A DNA stretch of 64,000 nt from Aureispira sp. CCB-QB1 (GCF_000724545.1 NZ_JHBV01000014.1:62001-126000); one strand, 5' to 3'; positions 27,698 through 37,020 are shown, counted from the first letter of the stretch. Numbers and translations are program-made. Notes: a model not told the origin generated them from the letters alone.

Positions 27698-29332
27698 ATG
27701 AAAAAGTATCTCCAAACTAAATGGCTGTTACTCTTACTCATCGGTGGTGGTGTGGCATTGGCCACTAGTGGTCGATTTCTAAAAATTTCTCAAAGTATGG
27801 AGAATTTTGCGGCGGCCTATCGCATTATTAATAATCAATATGTCGATGAAACAGATCCCAACCAACTTATGCGAATCGGAATTGATAGCATGTTGGGGCA
27901 CATGGATCCTTACACCAACTATTTTTCTGAAGCCCAAATGGTACAGGTGAAAATGGGGGTAAAAGGAGGATGGGATGGTATTGGTATTGAATTGACCAAG
28001 AATGATGAACAAATTGTGATCAAAGAATTGGTAGAGGATACTCCAGCGGAAGAGAATGACTTGAGGGTTGGAGATGTTTTGCTTAAAATAGATGGCACAG
28101 CATTGTTAAATCGAAAAATAGAGGATGTTTCTCAAACTCTACAGGGAAAAGCTGGTACCAAAGTGACGATAGAGGTAATGCGCCCTTCGACAGGTAAAGT
28201 AAGAGAGTTGACCATTGAACGTACTAAAGTAACGAAAAAAAATGTGCCTTACTATGGTATGTTGGATGATGAAACTGGTTATATCGTCTTGACAACATTC
28301 TCTCAAAGGGCTGGGGGAAATGTACAAGATGCTTTTAAAGCATTGCAGTCAGAGCACAACCCTAAACAGGTGATTCTTGATTTAAGAGACAATGGTGGTG
28401 GTTTTTTGATAGAGGCCGTAAATATTTGTAATATATTTTTAGACAAAGGGAATGAGATTGTTTACACCAAGGCCAAGATTCCTGAGTGGGATCGCTCTTT
28501 TAAGACTTTGAATGCACCGATTGATACTGAAATTCCGCTAATTGTGCTAATGAATGGTAGCTCTGCTTCTGCCTCAGAAATTGTAGCAGGGGCGTTGCAA
28601 GATTTGGATAGAGCGGTGTTGGTTGGTCGTAATTCATTTGGCAAAGGTCTGGTGCAAAATACAAAAGATATAGGGTATAGCTCTAAGGTCAAATTAACAA
28701 CGGCAAAATACTATATTCCTAGTGGGCGTTGTGTGCAGGCATTAAATTATAAAGATGGAGTGTCTGTAAAAGTAGCTGATTCTCTGCGTCAAGAATTTGT
28801 TACTAAGAGTGGTCGAAAAGTGTACGATGGAAAAGGACTAGAGCCAGATTTTTTGGTCAAAGAGCCTGAAAAAAGTGTTTTGTTAAGTGCGCTTATCAAA
28901 GAAAATCTCATTTTTGATTATGCGAATAAATACCGAGACGAGCACGACTCTATTATTGCTGCTAAGGAGTTTAGTTTGTCAGAGGAGGCTTTTAATGATT
29001 TTGTCTTATATGCGACAGACAAATGGCTCAAGTATCAAACCAATACGGAAAAAGCATTGGACAAGCTAAAAGCGCAGGCTCAAAAAGAAGGAACTTATCA
29101 AGAGTTAGTAGCACAATTTGAGAAGACAGCAGCAAAAATTAAAGCAGAAAAGGCGAATAGTTTCCAAAAAAATAAACTGGAAGTAAAACAGTATTTAGAA
29201 CAGGAAATTGTCGGTCGTTATTATTATATGACAGGGCAAGTAGAAAACCGTCTGGCTAGGGACAAAGATGTTGCTGAAGCTATCAAACTATTCAAAGATA
29301 AAGCACGTTTTGAAAAATTATTAAAACCTTAG
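27698..29332 (+). CDS. C-terminal processing protease, CtpA/S41 family (copy 1)
   Basis: S41 proteases cut near the C-terminus of envelope proteins using a Ser/Lys dyad. This 544-residue protein has an N-terminal hydrophobic anchor (residues 8-24), the family helical region with DPYTNYFS, a PDZ domain (about 85-165; WDGIGIEL, LRVGDVLLKIDG), and the catalytic domain with LRDNGGG, GSSASASEIVAG (Ser291 by alignment to the Tsp dyad) and SFGKG (Lys316), the correct 25-residue spacing. A C-terminal helical extension of about 150 residues (Lys/Glu-rich) is typical of Bacteroidota members. The next gene is a tandem paralogue 85 bases downstream. Confidence 0.92.
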   Translation: MKKYLQTKWLLLLLIGGGVALATSGRFLKISQSMENFAAAYRIINNQYVDETDPNQLMRIGIDSMLGHMDPYTNYFSEAQMVQVKMGVKGGWDGIGIELTKNDEQIVIKELVEDTPAEENDLRVGDVLLKIDGTALLNRKIEDVSQTLQGKAGTKVTIEVMRPSTGKVRELTIERTKVTKKNVPYYGMLDDETGYIVLTTFSQRAGGNVQDAFKALQSEHNPKQVILDLRDNGGGFLIEAVNICNIFLDKGNEIVYTKAKIPEWDRSFKTLNAPIDTEIPLIVLMNGSSASASEIVAGALQDLDRAVLVGRNSFGKGLVQNTKDIGYSSKVKLTTAKYYIPSGRCVQALNYKDGVSVKVADSLRQEFVTKSGRKVYDGKGLEPDFLVKEPEKSVLLSALIKENLIFDYANKYRDEHDSIIAAKEFSLSEEAFNDFVLYATDKWLKYQTNTEKALDKLKAQAQKEGTYQELVAQFEKTAAKIKAEKANSFQKNKLEVKQYLEQEIVGRYYYMTGQVENRLARDKDVAEAIKLFKDKARFEKLLKP

Positions 29333-29417
29333 CAGACTAGGCACTTAGTCACAAACCTTTCTGATTTTACGTTTTTAATTTGTAAACCTACCTTCCAATC
29401 GAAAATAATCTTGTTAT

Positions 29418-31067
29418 ATGAACTTGATACATCAATTTAAGAATAAAATAGTACTTAGTTTGATCATGGTATTTGGTCTGCTGGGAATTTCCACAGAACT
29501 CAATGATTTTGAAATTGCTAAAAATCTAGAAATTTTTTCTAACATTTATCGTGAGTTAAATACGTTTTATGTAGATGAGGTTGATCCAGAACATTTGATG
29601 GAAACGGGAGTAAATGCTATGTTGAATAGCTTGGACCCTTATACGACTTATATCCCCGCTGATGAGGTGGCACAGTTTCGTTCTACAATAACAGGCAAGT
29701 ATGGAGGAGTAGGCGCTTCTATTCTAAAAGGAAAAGAGCATATTATTATCTCATTGCCTTATGAGAATGGTCCCGCCCAGAAAGCAGGATTAAAAGTAGG
29801 AGACAAAATGTTAGAGATCAATGGAAGAAGTGTTGTTGGTGCTAGTATGCGCGATATTAGCACTCAAATGAGAGGTGTACCTAATTCTGAAGTGACAATA
29901 AAAGTGGCTCGTGAAGGAGTTGCAAAGCCGTTGTCGTTTACACTAACGAGAGAGGAGATAAACGTAACCAATACTCCTTATTATGGAATGTTAGAAGATA
30001 ATACCGCCTACATCGTTCTGAATTCTTTTTCAGAAAATGCGGGCAAGAATGTGGCAAATGCATTGACTACACTTAAGGAAAACCACGAGGTAAAAGGAGT
30101 CATTTTAGATTTGCGTGGTAATACAGGGGGGCTGTTGACAGAGGCGGTCAATGTCGCCAATGTATTTTTAGACAAAGGATCTATGGTGGTACAAATTAAA
30201 GGTCGAGACAAGGCTACACAGCAAGTATTTCGCACGTTAAACAACCCTATTGATAATGAAATACCTGTTTGTGTTTTGATCGATCGTTCTTCTGCTTCTG
30301 CATCAGAGATTGTAGCAGGGGCGATTCAAGATTTGGACAGGGGAGTTATTGTTGGGCAACGATCGTATGGAAAAGGTTTGGTTCAGAATACGAGAAATCT
30401 GAGTTTTGGTGCTAAGATTAAGTTAACAACAGCTCGTTACTATATTCCTAGTGGTCGTTGTATTCAAGCGTTGCGATATAAAAATGGAAAACCAGAACAG
30501 ATACCCGATTCGCTCCAAGCTTCTTACGAAACAATGGGAGGACGCACCGTTTACGCTGGTGGAGGAATTAAGCCCGATGTGTTTGTCGATAATACTGCGT
30601 TTCTAAAAATTATGTCTACCTTAAACAAAGACTTATACTTGTTTGATTTTGCCGCAGCCTATGAATTGAAAAATAAAACCATTGCGAAGCCAAGTGAATT
30701 TGAATTGACAGACGAAGATTTTGAAGCATTTTTGATGTTTCTAAAAGAAAGAGGATATGTCTACAAAACAGAAACGGAAATGTTGTTGGAACAACTTGAA
30801 ACAAAGGCAGAAAAAGAAGCTTATGCTCAAGTCTTAGCATCTGAATTGGAGGACATCAAAGAGGTGTTGTCTACTTCTGGAGAAGAAGAATTGAGGAAAC
30901 AAAAAGGACGCTTGATGCACTTGTTACAACGTTATATTGTTACCCGTTATTATTACGAAAAAGGCTCTTTGGAAACAGGAGTGCGTTTGGATGAGGAAAT
31001 TAAGGCGGCACAAACTATGTTGGCGGATAAAACAATTTATGAGCAAATTCTAACTCCTGCAAAATAG
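29418..31067 (+). CDS. C-terminal processing protease, CtpA/S41 family (copy 2)
   Basis: This 549-residue paralogue of the preceding gene has an N-terminal hydrophobic segment (10-24), DPYTTYIP, a PDZ domain (KYGGVGASIL, LKVGDKMLEINGRS), LRGNTGGLL, the Ser loop SSASASEIVAG (Ser294) and SYGKGLVQ (Lys319), again 25 residues apart. Both dyads are intact, so both copies should be active. They differ mainly in the PDZ domain and in the C-terminal helical tail, which fits division of substrates. Only 85 bases separate the two genes, so co-transcription is likely. Confidence 0.92.
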   Translation: MNLIHQFKNKIVLSLIMVFGLLGISTELNDFEIAKNLEIFSNIYRELNTFYVDEVDPEHLMETGVNAMLNSLDPYTTYIPADEVAQFRSTITGKYGGVGASILKGKEHIIISLPYENGPAQKAGLKVGDKMLEINGRSVVGASMRDISTQMRGVPNSEVTIKVAREGVAKPLSFTLTREEINVTNTPYYGMLEDNTAYIVLNSFSENAGKNVANALTTLKENHEVKGVILDLRGNTGGLLTEAVNVANVFLDKGSMVVQIKGRDKATQQVFRTLNNPIDNEIPVCVLIDRSSASASEIVAGAIQDLDRGVIVGQRSYGKGLVQNTRNLSFGAKIKLTTARYYIPSGRCIQALRYKNGKPEQIPDSLQASYETMGGRTVYAGGGIKPDVFVDNTAFLKIMSTLNKDLYLFDFAAAYELKNKTIAKPSEFELTDEDFEAFLMFLKERGYVYKTETEMLLEQLETKAEKEAYAQVLASELEDIKEVLSTSGEEELRKQKGRLMHLLQRYIVTRYYYEKGSLETGVRLDEEIKAAQTMLADKTIYEQILTPAK

Positions 31068-31133
31068 CAATTGTTTATGGGGGGGATGAGTGAAAATCAG
31101 ACAGTATAGGACGGCACAATATTAGAAAACAAG

Positions 31134-31484
31134 ATGGAGGAAGTACTTAATCAAAGACATTTCTTAGATGCACCAGTTTTTTTTGATGGATTAGAGCCCG
31201 TTGTTCTAGGATTTGGTGGTCCTATTGTTTTTTTGATAATATTTGTAGCTATCCATAGAACTAAACTTGCCAAAAGAGCTTTAATTTTGTTCGCCTTATT
31301 GCTGTATGTTTTTTCTGTTTTAACTGGAGCGGCATTGTTCGATGTGATTGGCAATAGACCTTCTGCTTTTGTTGCTGCATTTTGGGCTCCACTTGCGTAT
31401 TGTGGTTTGGCAACGGTTTTGTTGCGTATCTTTTACAAACCTCCAGAAGTAGAGAATTCAGATTATGATCATCTAATTCATTGA
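31134..31484 (+). CDS. Small membrane protein, unknown
   Basis: The 116-residue product has three hydrophobic segments: about 22-42 (VVLGFGGPIVFLIIFVAI), 48-72 (LILFALLLYVFSVLTGAALF) and 82-104 (FVAAFWAPLAYCGLATVLL). No family is recognised. It lies 66 bases after the second CtpA gene on the same strand and is closed by its own terminator, so it may be the last gene of that unit. Confidence 0.65.
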   Translation: MEEVLNQRHFLDAPVFFDGLEPVVLGFGGPIVFLIIFVAIHRTKLAKRALILFALLLYVFSVLTGAALFDVIGNRPSAFVAAFWAPLAYCGLATVLLRIFYKPPEVENSDYDHLIH

Positions 31485-31504
31485 TGAAATGATAAGCATG
31501 AGGT

Positions 31505-31534
31505 CATTCACAGCATTGTGAATGGCTTTTATTA
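31505..31534 (+). terminator. Terminator after the small membrane gene
   Basis: CATTCACA (31505-31512) pairs with TGTGAATG (31517-31524), tetraloop GCAT, followed by GCTTTTATTAT. Confidence 0.7.
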
Positions 31535-31561
31535 TAATACCTATTGAATAGGAACAAAACG

Positions 31562-32077
31562 ATGCTAGAAATAAAAAAAACAAATCTATCTCAGTTAAAT
31601 GAGATAATCAACTTGTATAGAGCTTGTGGACAGAAAATGCTTGAACATGGATTTGACAACTGGGGAGATTTTTATCCACCTGTAGAGCTCATTCAACAAG
31701 ACATTAAAAGAGAGGCGTCATTTTCATTGTTGGATGACGAACGATTGTTAGGCGTAATTGTTTTAGATGCAGTACAGCCGCAACAATATGATGCCGTTGA
31801 TTGGCAGTATCCTAATGAAAGCTGTTTGGTTGTGCATCGTTTGGCAATAGCTGTCGATCAACAACGAAAAGGCTATGCTCAAAAATTGATGCTATTTGCC
31901 GAAGAATATGCTCAAAAAAATGCTTACACGGCTATTCGCTTGGACGCTTATAGTATAAATACAGGTCTCTTGAAATTTTATCGACAACTAGGCTATCAAA
32001 GCACTAAAGAAACTATATCTTTGGGGACAAAATGGAAACATCCTTTTATGTGTTTTGAAAAGAAGGTACTTGGGTAG
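31562..32077 (+). CDS. GNAT family N-acetyltransferase
   Basis: The product has the GNAT fold: motif D/A with VVHRLAIAVDQQRKGYAQKLM (acetyl-CoA pyrophosphate loop QQRKGYA) and motif B AIRLDAYSINTGLLKFYRQLGY near the C-terminus. The ATG at 31562 (MLEIKKTNLSQ) is chosen; the in-frame upstream codon at 31544 is TTG and adds six residues that lie in the terminator-proximal spacer, whereas AGGA sits just before 31562. The N-terminal CGQKMLEHGFDNWGDFYPP segment is typical of GNATs acting on small molecules, but the acceptor is not predictable. Confidence 0.82.
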   Translation: MLEIKKTNLSQLNEIINLYRACGQKMLEHGFDNWGDFYPPVELIQQDIKREASFSLLDDERLLGVIVLDAVQPQQYDAVDWQYPNESCLVVHRLAIAVDQQRKGYAQKLMLFAEEYAQKNAYTAIRLDAYSINTGLLKFYRQLGYQSTKETISLGTKWKHPFMCFEKKVLG

Positions 32078-32122
32078 CCAATAACATGGTTGCTTCAAGT
32101 TGCAAATGATTAAATTAATAGA

Positions 32123-32692
32123 ATGACTAGAAGTACAAGATTAGGGGTGATGGCTGGATTTTTATCCATGATGTTTATCACCTTATTATATGTCATCGAT
32201 CCAACGTTATTGGTTGATGGCTATGAGCGATTTACATTGTTATTGTTTGTGTTGACAGTAATTTATGCTATACAGCAAGAACGACAGACAACTTTAACCG
32301 TGCGAAGTATTGAAGATTTGAAGGAGGAACATCCCGAAAAAATAGACGATAGTGGTGATTTTGCTTCGTTTGGGGAGTTGTTACAAATTGGTTTTAGAAC
32401 ATATGCCATTGCTTATTTTATAAAATTTGCTTTTGTCTATTTCCTATTTAACTATTATGACCCGACTCTAATTGAACTGGTTCGAGATGCTAGTGTAGAG
32501 GTATATAAAAACTTCCAAGATTTTTCTAATGATACACAAGAAATCATTGAGCAAAAAATTGCAAAATATAGAGAAGGAGAATTTGGACCTAGCTTGCGTG
32601 ATCCAATTGGGATTTTAATAGAATTGTTAATTGGGCTATTGGTTGCTTTTGTAACAGCTTTGTTTTTTAAACGAGATCGACCTGATTATTAA
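32123..32692 (+). CDS. DUF4199-type membrane protein (copy 1)
   Basis: The 189-residue product resembles DUF4199, a four-helix inner-membrane family restricted largely to Bacteroidota. Hydrophobic segments lie at about 8-28, 36-52, 92-110 and 162-180. The protein ends in the family-like ALFFKRDRPDY. A soluble acidic loop sits between helices 3 and 4 (YKNFQDFSNDTQEIIEQK). The function is unknown. In Bacteroidota such genes often stand just upstream of a GT2 glycosyltransferase, as here, which suggests a link with lipid-linked sugar transfer (inference). Confidence 0.7.
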   Translation: MTRSTRLGVMAGFLSMMFITLLYVIDPTLLVDGYERFTLLLFVLTVIYAIQQERQTTLTVRSIEDLKEEHPEKIDDSGDFASFGELLQIGFRTYAIAYFIKFAFVYFLFNYYDPTLIELVRDASVEVYKNFQDFSNDTQEIIEQKIAKYREGEFGPSLRDPIGILIELLIGLLVAFVTALFFKRDRPDY

Positions 32693-32775
32693 AATACTTG
32701 TTAGGAATTTTGGCAGCCCGAAAAAGCCTGCTACTATCAAAAGGTTATAAAGTTTAGTAATTAGCTGTGCGGCTA

Positions 32776-32800
32776 GCTAAGCTTGCGATTTCACGAAGTA
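32776..32800 (+). repeat. Fragment of the dispersed modular repeat, copy H
   Basis: The 20-base block CTAAGCTTGCGATTTCACGA (32777-32796) matches copy C at 45489-45508 with one difference. It lies 27 bases before the DUF4199 start at 32827. Confidence 0.5.
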
Positions 32801-32826
32801 TTGAAAGTTTAAAGAGAATTAAAATT

Positions 32827-33390
32827 ATGGATATAGTAAAACATGGATTAAAATTTGCCGCAGTTGGAGGGCTTTTGTACCTATTGGGAGTTTATTTAAT
32901 TCATTTGGGAGGTTTGGATTTTACCTCCATTTCAGAGTGGTGGTTTCGAGGAATTTTGGTGTTTTTTGTTATCTTAAGTATTGTCCTTCGCAAAGGAAGC
33001 AACAATGGTTATTTAAGTTTTTTGGAAGGGTTCAAAATAGGAATGATAACTACTGCTTTTTTGGCAATTTTTATAGCTATTAGTACTTGGTTGTATTGTG
33101 ATTATCTAAATCCAATGTATACGGATAATTATGAACAACAATATAGAACCATGCATTACGAAAAAATGATGCGTCGTTATATTGCTGAAACTTGGAATAG
33201 AGATACCATTACACCTGGGGCAATTGATACCATTCAGAGGGGGCTAGATTTGAATATAAACAACCATGTTGGATATTTATTTACGACAGGAGGGCAAGTA
33301 CAGAGCAATTTTTTGTACAGCTTTTTTTGGGGGATTATGATTAGCTTTACAGTAGCTTTATTGGCTAGAAATGTAAAAGAGGAAGTTTGA
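32827..33390 (+). CDS. DUF4199-type membrane protein (copy 2)
   Basis: The ATG at 32827 (MDIVKHGLKFAAVGG) is chosen over 32767 because the longer frame reads through repeat DNA. The 187-residue protein has four hydrophobic segments (about 8-27, 36-55, 64-88 and 158-180) with a soluble, charged loop between the third and fourth (YEKMMRRYIAETWNRD), the DUF4199 layout. It is the second copy in a row and is followed 38 bases later by the GT2 gene, strengthening the association of this family with the glycosyltransferase. Confidence 0.75.
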   Translation: MDIVKHGLKFAAVGGLLYLLGVYLIHLGGLDFTSISEWWFRGILVFFVILSIVLRKGSNNGYLSFLEGFKIGMITTAFLAIFIAISTWLYCDYLNPMYTDNYEQQYRTMHYEKMMRRYIAETWNRDTITPGAIDTIQRGLDLNINNHVGYLFTTGGQVQSNFLYSFFWGIMISFTVALLARNVKEEV

Positions 33391-33428
33391 TGCAGTACCA
33401 GATTTATTAAAAACGAACCAAAATACAG

Positions 33429-34481
33429 ATGAATCCAAATATATCAATCGTCATTCCATTATTAAATGAAAGCGAATCTTTGCCAGAACTAGAAGCTTGG
33501 ATTCGGAGGGTGATGGAAGCGAATCATTTTTCTTATGAAGTCATTTTTATAGATGATGGAAGTACCGATAACTCATGGGAGGTAATAGAAGGGCTAAGGC
33601 GTTTAAATCCTAATGTTAAAGGTCTGAAGTTTCGTCGAAACTACGGTAAGTCGGCAGGGCTAAGTGAGGGATTTAAAGCAGCCATAGGAGATGTGGTGTT
33701 TACCATGGATGCAGATTTACAAGATTCTCCCGATGAATTGCCCGAAATGTATCGAATGGTGACGGAAGAAGGCTATGATTTGGTTTCGGGATGGAAACAA
33801 AAGCGTTTCGACTCGTTTATCAAAAACAATACCAGCAAAATTTATAATTGGACGACCCGAAAAATGTCTGGCATTCAATTGCATGGCTTTAATTGTGGAT
33901 TAAAAGCTTATCGAAAAACTGTTGTTAAAAATATAGAAGTATACGGTGAAATGCATCGTTATATTCCTGTTATTGCTCATAATGCAGGTTTTACTAAAAT
34001 CGGCGAAAAAGCAGTCAAACATCAAGCTAGAGTACATGGTGAGACTAAGTTTGGACCAGCTCGTTTCATCAGAGGACCATTAGATTTGCTTTCAATTATG
34101 TTTGTTGGTCGTTTTGGGAAGCGTCCCATGCATTTATTTGGTCTTTGGGGAGGTATTTTATTTGCACTAGGATTTGTTTCGGCAGCAATTATAGGTTTTA
34201 CCAAATTGTATTATTTGGGACAAGGTGCTCCAATGCCTCTAGTGACCAATTCGCCTTATTTTTATATTGCCTTGACTTGTATGATTATGGGAACCCAGTT
34301 GTTTTTGACTGGCTTCTTAGCTGAATTGGTTGCTCGAAATGCACCGACAAGAAACCAATATGGCGTTGATCAATTTCTTGGATTGGATAAACACAAAACG
34401 ATGGGAAAGGTCAATTTAGACGTGCTAGAAGCTCTTTTGGAAAAGCAAAGAACTTTAATACAGGAAGATTTGAAAAAATAA
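33429..34481 (+). CDS. GT2 glycosyltransferase with C-terminal membrane anchor (GtrB/DPM1-like)
   Basis: Enzymes of this type move a sugar from a nucleotide donor to undecaprenyl phosphate at the cytoplasmic face of the membrane. The GT-A domain (1-230) carries SIVIPLLNESESLPEL, the donor motif FIDDGSTDNSWE, the DxD region TMDADLQDSPDELPEM and SGWKQKRFD. Two C-terminal transmembrane helices (about 238-262 and 280-303) are the GtrB/DPM hallmark. It starts a tight gene run: the first RDD gene begins 4 bases after its stop. The product may be a lipid-linked sugar used for glycoprotein or surface-glycan assembly; T9SS cargo is glycosylated in related bacteria (known), a link here is inference. 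Confidence 0.9.
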   Translation: MNPNISIVIPLLNESESLPELEAWIRRVMEANHFSYEVIFIDDGSTDNSWEVIEGLRRLNPNVKGLKFRRNYGKSAGLSEGFKAAIGDVVFTMDADLQDSPDELPEMYRMVTEEGYDLVSGWKQKRFDSFIKNNTSKIYNWTTRKMSGIQLHGFNCGLKAYRKTVVKNIEVYGEMHRYIPVIAHNAGFTKIGEKAVKHQARVHGETKFGPARFIRGPLDLLSIMFVGRFGKRPMHLFGLWGGILFALGFVSAAIIGFTKLYYLGQGAPMPLVTNSPYFYIALTCMIMGTQLFLTGFLAELVARNAPTRNQYGVDQFLGLDKHKTMGKVNLDVLEALLEKQRTLIQEDLKK

Positions 34482-34485
34482 ATAA

Positions 34486-34935
34486 ATGGAAGGAGATGAA
34501 TTGTTAGATGATAATCAAACTTCTTTGTTTGAAAACCAAATGGTTCATGCTTCTTTTAAACAACGATTGTTGGCAATGGGAATTGATGTATTCCTATTAA
34601 TGAGTGTGTATGTTTTGTTTAGTGATTTGATCTTGATAATGACCGAATCCTCTTTTTTGTACCAATACTTACAGTTGCTATCTTATCTTGGTATTGCTTG
34701 TTACTTTGCGATAGGAGAGAGTAGTCTACGGCAAGGGACGATTGGCAAGCAATGGATTGGAATAAAAGTAGTCGGTCATCAAAAACATCGAATAGGATTT
34801 GGGCATGCTTTGGCAAGATTTGTTGTCAAACTGTCGTTAAGTCCGATTTTATTAGTGCTTCTACTAACCAATAAGACTCAAAATTATGGGGGCATTCTAG
34901 GAACGTATGTAATAGAGCATAAAAATCAAAAATGA
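34486..34935 (+). CDS. RDD family membrane protein (copy 1)
   Basis: The 149-residue protein has the RDD layout: an N-terminal FKQRLLAMGIDVFLL (the RDD signature with Arg and Asp in the first helix), a second helix (54-75), the cytoplasmic GTIGKQWIGIKVV loop (GKxxxGIKVV is the family hallmark), and further hydrophobic segments at about 110-130. RDD proteins are small integral membrane proteins, some implicated in ion or solute movement. The stop overlaps the next start by 4 bases (ATGA), indicating translational coupling. Confidence 0.82.
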   Translation: MEGDELLDDNQTSLFENQMVHASFKQRLLAMGIDVFLLMSVYVLFSDLILIMTESSFLYQYLQLLSYLGIACYFAIGESSLRQGTIGKQWIGIKVVGHQKHRIGFGHALARFVVKLSLSPILLVLLLTNKTQNYGGILGTYVIEHKNQK

Positions 34936-35390
34936 ATACGGAATTACTAGACGACTTAGACTATTTAGAAGAAGCATCCAAAACGCAAATTTATATTGGC
35001 TTTTGGACACGCTTAGGAGCTGCTCTTTTAGATTTAATCATACTTTCAATTATACACTCATTTTGGAGTGCTATCCTTGGAATGGTAGGTCTTGTAATAC
35101 CAACGATTATTAATGAAGTAGACTATTTTGGAACTGCAGCAATTTCTTTTTTATATTTTCCACTGATGGAGTCTAGCAAGTGGCAAGCATCTATTGGCAA
35201 GCAAATTTTTGGAATAAAAGTAGTTGATTCAAAAGGAGAAGGCTTGAATTTTGGACAGGCATTGCTTCGACTTTTGGCAAAAGGGTTGTCTTGTAGCATT
35301 GCTTATCTTGGTTTTGTTATGATTGCTTTTACAAGCAAAAAAAGAGGCTTGCACGATTTAATTGTAGATACTTATGTTGTGGAGCGATAA
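34932..35390 (+). CDS. RDD family membrane protein (copy 2)
   Basis: The 152-residue paralogue has FWTRLGAALLDLIILSII (Arg and Asp of the RDD signature), a long hydrophobic segment around 45-70, SIGKQIFGIKVVDSKGEGL, and a third helix near 118-135 ending KKRGLHDLIVDTYVV, the classic RDD C-terminal motif (RGLHD). The start overlaps the stop of copy 1, and copy 3 begins 14 bases downstream. All three share the same arrangement but differ substantially in sequence, so the duplication is old or the copies have specialised, perhaps as a hetero-oligomer (inference). Confidence 0.85.
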   Translation: MNTELLDDLDYLEEASKTQIYIGFWTRLGAALLDLIILSIIHSFWSAILGMVGLVIPTIINEVDYFGTAAISFLYFPLMESSKWQASIGKQIFGIKVVDSKGEGLNFGQALLRLLAKGLSCSIAYLGFVMIAFTSKKRGLHDLIVDTYVVER

Positions 35391-35404
35391 AGAAGGTAAT
35401 TTTT

Positions 35405-35878
35405 ATGAGTGATGAGTTATTGGATGAATGGTCGGTAAATCATACTTTGCCCAAAGAAGAAGCACAATTGATTTCTGTGGGAGCAACATTGCGTATGATT
35501 GCTTTCTTTTTTGATTTAATAGTAATCATCATTATTAGTGTATTTATTGCTGGTTTGGATAGTATTATTAGCCTAATTTTGCCTAGCAGCAGTGCGCTTT
35601 TAATTCATGAAATTTTGTATTATGGAAGCCTATTGCTTTATTATCCTTTATTTGAATCAAGTAAATTACAGGCATCCGTTGGAAAATTTATCGTTTCTAT
35701 AAAAGTGGTTAATAAAAAAGGAGAACGGATGACTTTGTTAAGAGCATTGGGACGCCTAGGAGCTAGTATAGTTGCAACCATAACGTTTTTGGGTTTATGG
35801 ATGATTGTATTTACCGATAAACGAGGTATGAATGATATTATTAGCGAGACCTATGTTGTTAAAAATGAAAAAAAATGA
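35405..35878 (+). CDS. RDD family membrane protein (copy 3)
   Basis: The 157-residue product carries ATLRMIAFFFDLIVIII, SVGKFIVSIKVVNKKGERMTLLRALGRL and the terminal DKRGMNDIISETYVV. It is closest to copy 2. Its stop overlaps the start of the GT4 glycosyltransferase gene by 4 bases (ATGA at 35875-35878), tying membrane proteins and glycosyltransferase into one translationally coupled unit. Confidence 0.83.
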   Translation: MSDELLDEWSVNHTLPKEEAQLISVGATLRMIAFFFDLIVIIIISVFIAGLDSIISLILPSSSALLIHEILYYGSLLLYYPLFESSKLQASVGKFIVSIKVVNKKGERMTLLRALGRLGASIVATITFLGLWMIVFTDKRGMNDIISETYVVKNEKK

Positions 35879-37020
35879 AAATAGTTATTATAGGTCCAGC
35901 ACATCCTTTGCGTGGAGGACTGGCAGAGTTCAATGAGCGGATTGCAAGAGAGTTTATAGAGATGGGTGACGACGTACACATCGTGACGTTTAGTTTGCAG
36001 TATCCTAATTTCCTTTTTCCTGGCAAAACACAATACTCAGAAGAACCTCAACCTGTTGATTTGGATATTGACGTTGCTATGAATTCCGTGAATCCTTTTA
36101 ACTGGCTGGCTGTTGGCAATAAAATCAGAAAGATGCAACCAGATTTGGTAGTCTGTCGATTTTGGTTGCCTTTTATGGGACCTTGCTTGGGAACGATACT
36201 AAGACAGATAAAAAAGAACCGACACACTAAAATTGTCTCTATTATTGATAATATAATTCCACACGAAAAACGAATTGGAGACAAGACCTTTGCGAAGTAT
36301 TTTGTCAAACCCGTAGATGGTTTTGTGGTGATGTCTCGTTCTGTAGAAGCCGAGTTGCAAGCATTTATTACCCAACAACAAAAGGTAGTATATATTCCAC
36401 ACCCTATCTACGATAGTTACGGAGCGCATTGGGATAAAAAAACGGCTTGTGTGGCGTTGAACATTCCTTTTGAACAGCCTTATTTGTTGTTTTTCGGATT
36501 TATTAGAAAATACAAAGGACTGGATATCTTATTAGAGGCAATGGGGGATCCTAGGATTCGAAATTTAGGCGTCCGATTAATTGTGGCGGGAGAGTTTTAT
36601 GATAGTGAAGCGGTTTATCGAGAATTAATAGAAAAGCACAATCTACACGATTTACTAATTTTGCGAACAGATTATATTCCTAAAGATGAAGTAGGCGCAT
36701 ATTTTGGAGCCGCAGATATGGTGGTTCAGCCGTATAGAACGGCTACTCAGAGCGGTATTTCTCAACTAGCTTATCATTTTGAAGTCCCTATGTTGGTGAC
36801 CAAAGTAGGAGGTTTGCCAGAAGTCGTCGAACACAATAAGGTAGGTTATGTCGTCGCTCCTAATAATGCAACGGAAGTCGCAGATGGCATTGTTAATTTT
36901 TATCAAAATAACCGAGCTGCTGAATTCAGAAAAGGGGTGCAAGCACGCAAAGCCGATTTCTCCTGGGCAAGTTTGATCAATGGAATAAAAGCGTTGATGT
37001 CGCCTAGCAATGACAAATAG
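35875..37020 (+). CDS. GT4-type glycosyltransferase
   Basis: The 381-residue protein has a GT-B fold: an N-terminal acceptor domain beginning MKIVIIGPAHPLRGGLAEFNERIARE (Gly-rich loop), the hinge around residue 195, and a donor-binding domain with LLFFGFIRKYKGLDILLEAM, VAGEFYD, and the EX7E-like catalytic stretch VQPYRTATQSGISQLAYHFE followed by TKVGGLPEVVEHNKVGYVV. It lacks membrane segments and is presumably cytoplasmic. Coupled by overlap to the RDD genes and downstream of the GT2, it probably extends a lipid-linked glycan; donor and acceptor are unknown. Confidence 0.9.
   Translation: MKIVIIGPAHPLRGGLAEFNERIAREFIEMGDDVHIVTFSLQYPNFLFPGKTQYSEEPQPVDLDIDVAMNSVNPFNWLAVGNKIRKMQPDLVVCRFWLPFMGPCLGTILRQIKKNRHTKIVSIIDNIIPHEKRIGDKTFAKYFVKPVDGFVVMSRSVEAELQAFITQQQKVVYIPHPIYDSYGAHWDKKTACVALNIPFEQPYLLFFGFIRKYKGLDILLEAMGDPRIRNLGVRLIVAGEFYDSEAVYRELIEKHNLHDLLILRTDYIPKDEVGAYFGAADMVVQPYRTATQSGISQLAYHFEVPMLVTKVGGLPEVVEHNKVGYVVAPNNATEVADGIVNFYQNNRAAEFRKGVQARKADFSWASLINGIKALMSPSNDK

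Noticed and set aside
32767-32826. Upstream extension of DUF4199 copy 2 (MRLAKLAIS...)
   Set aside because: It is read through a fragment of the dispersed repeat and is absent in copy 1; the ATG at 32827 gives a normal start.
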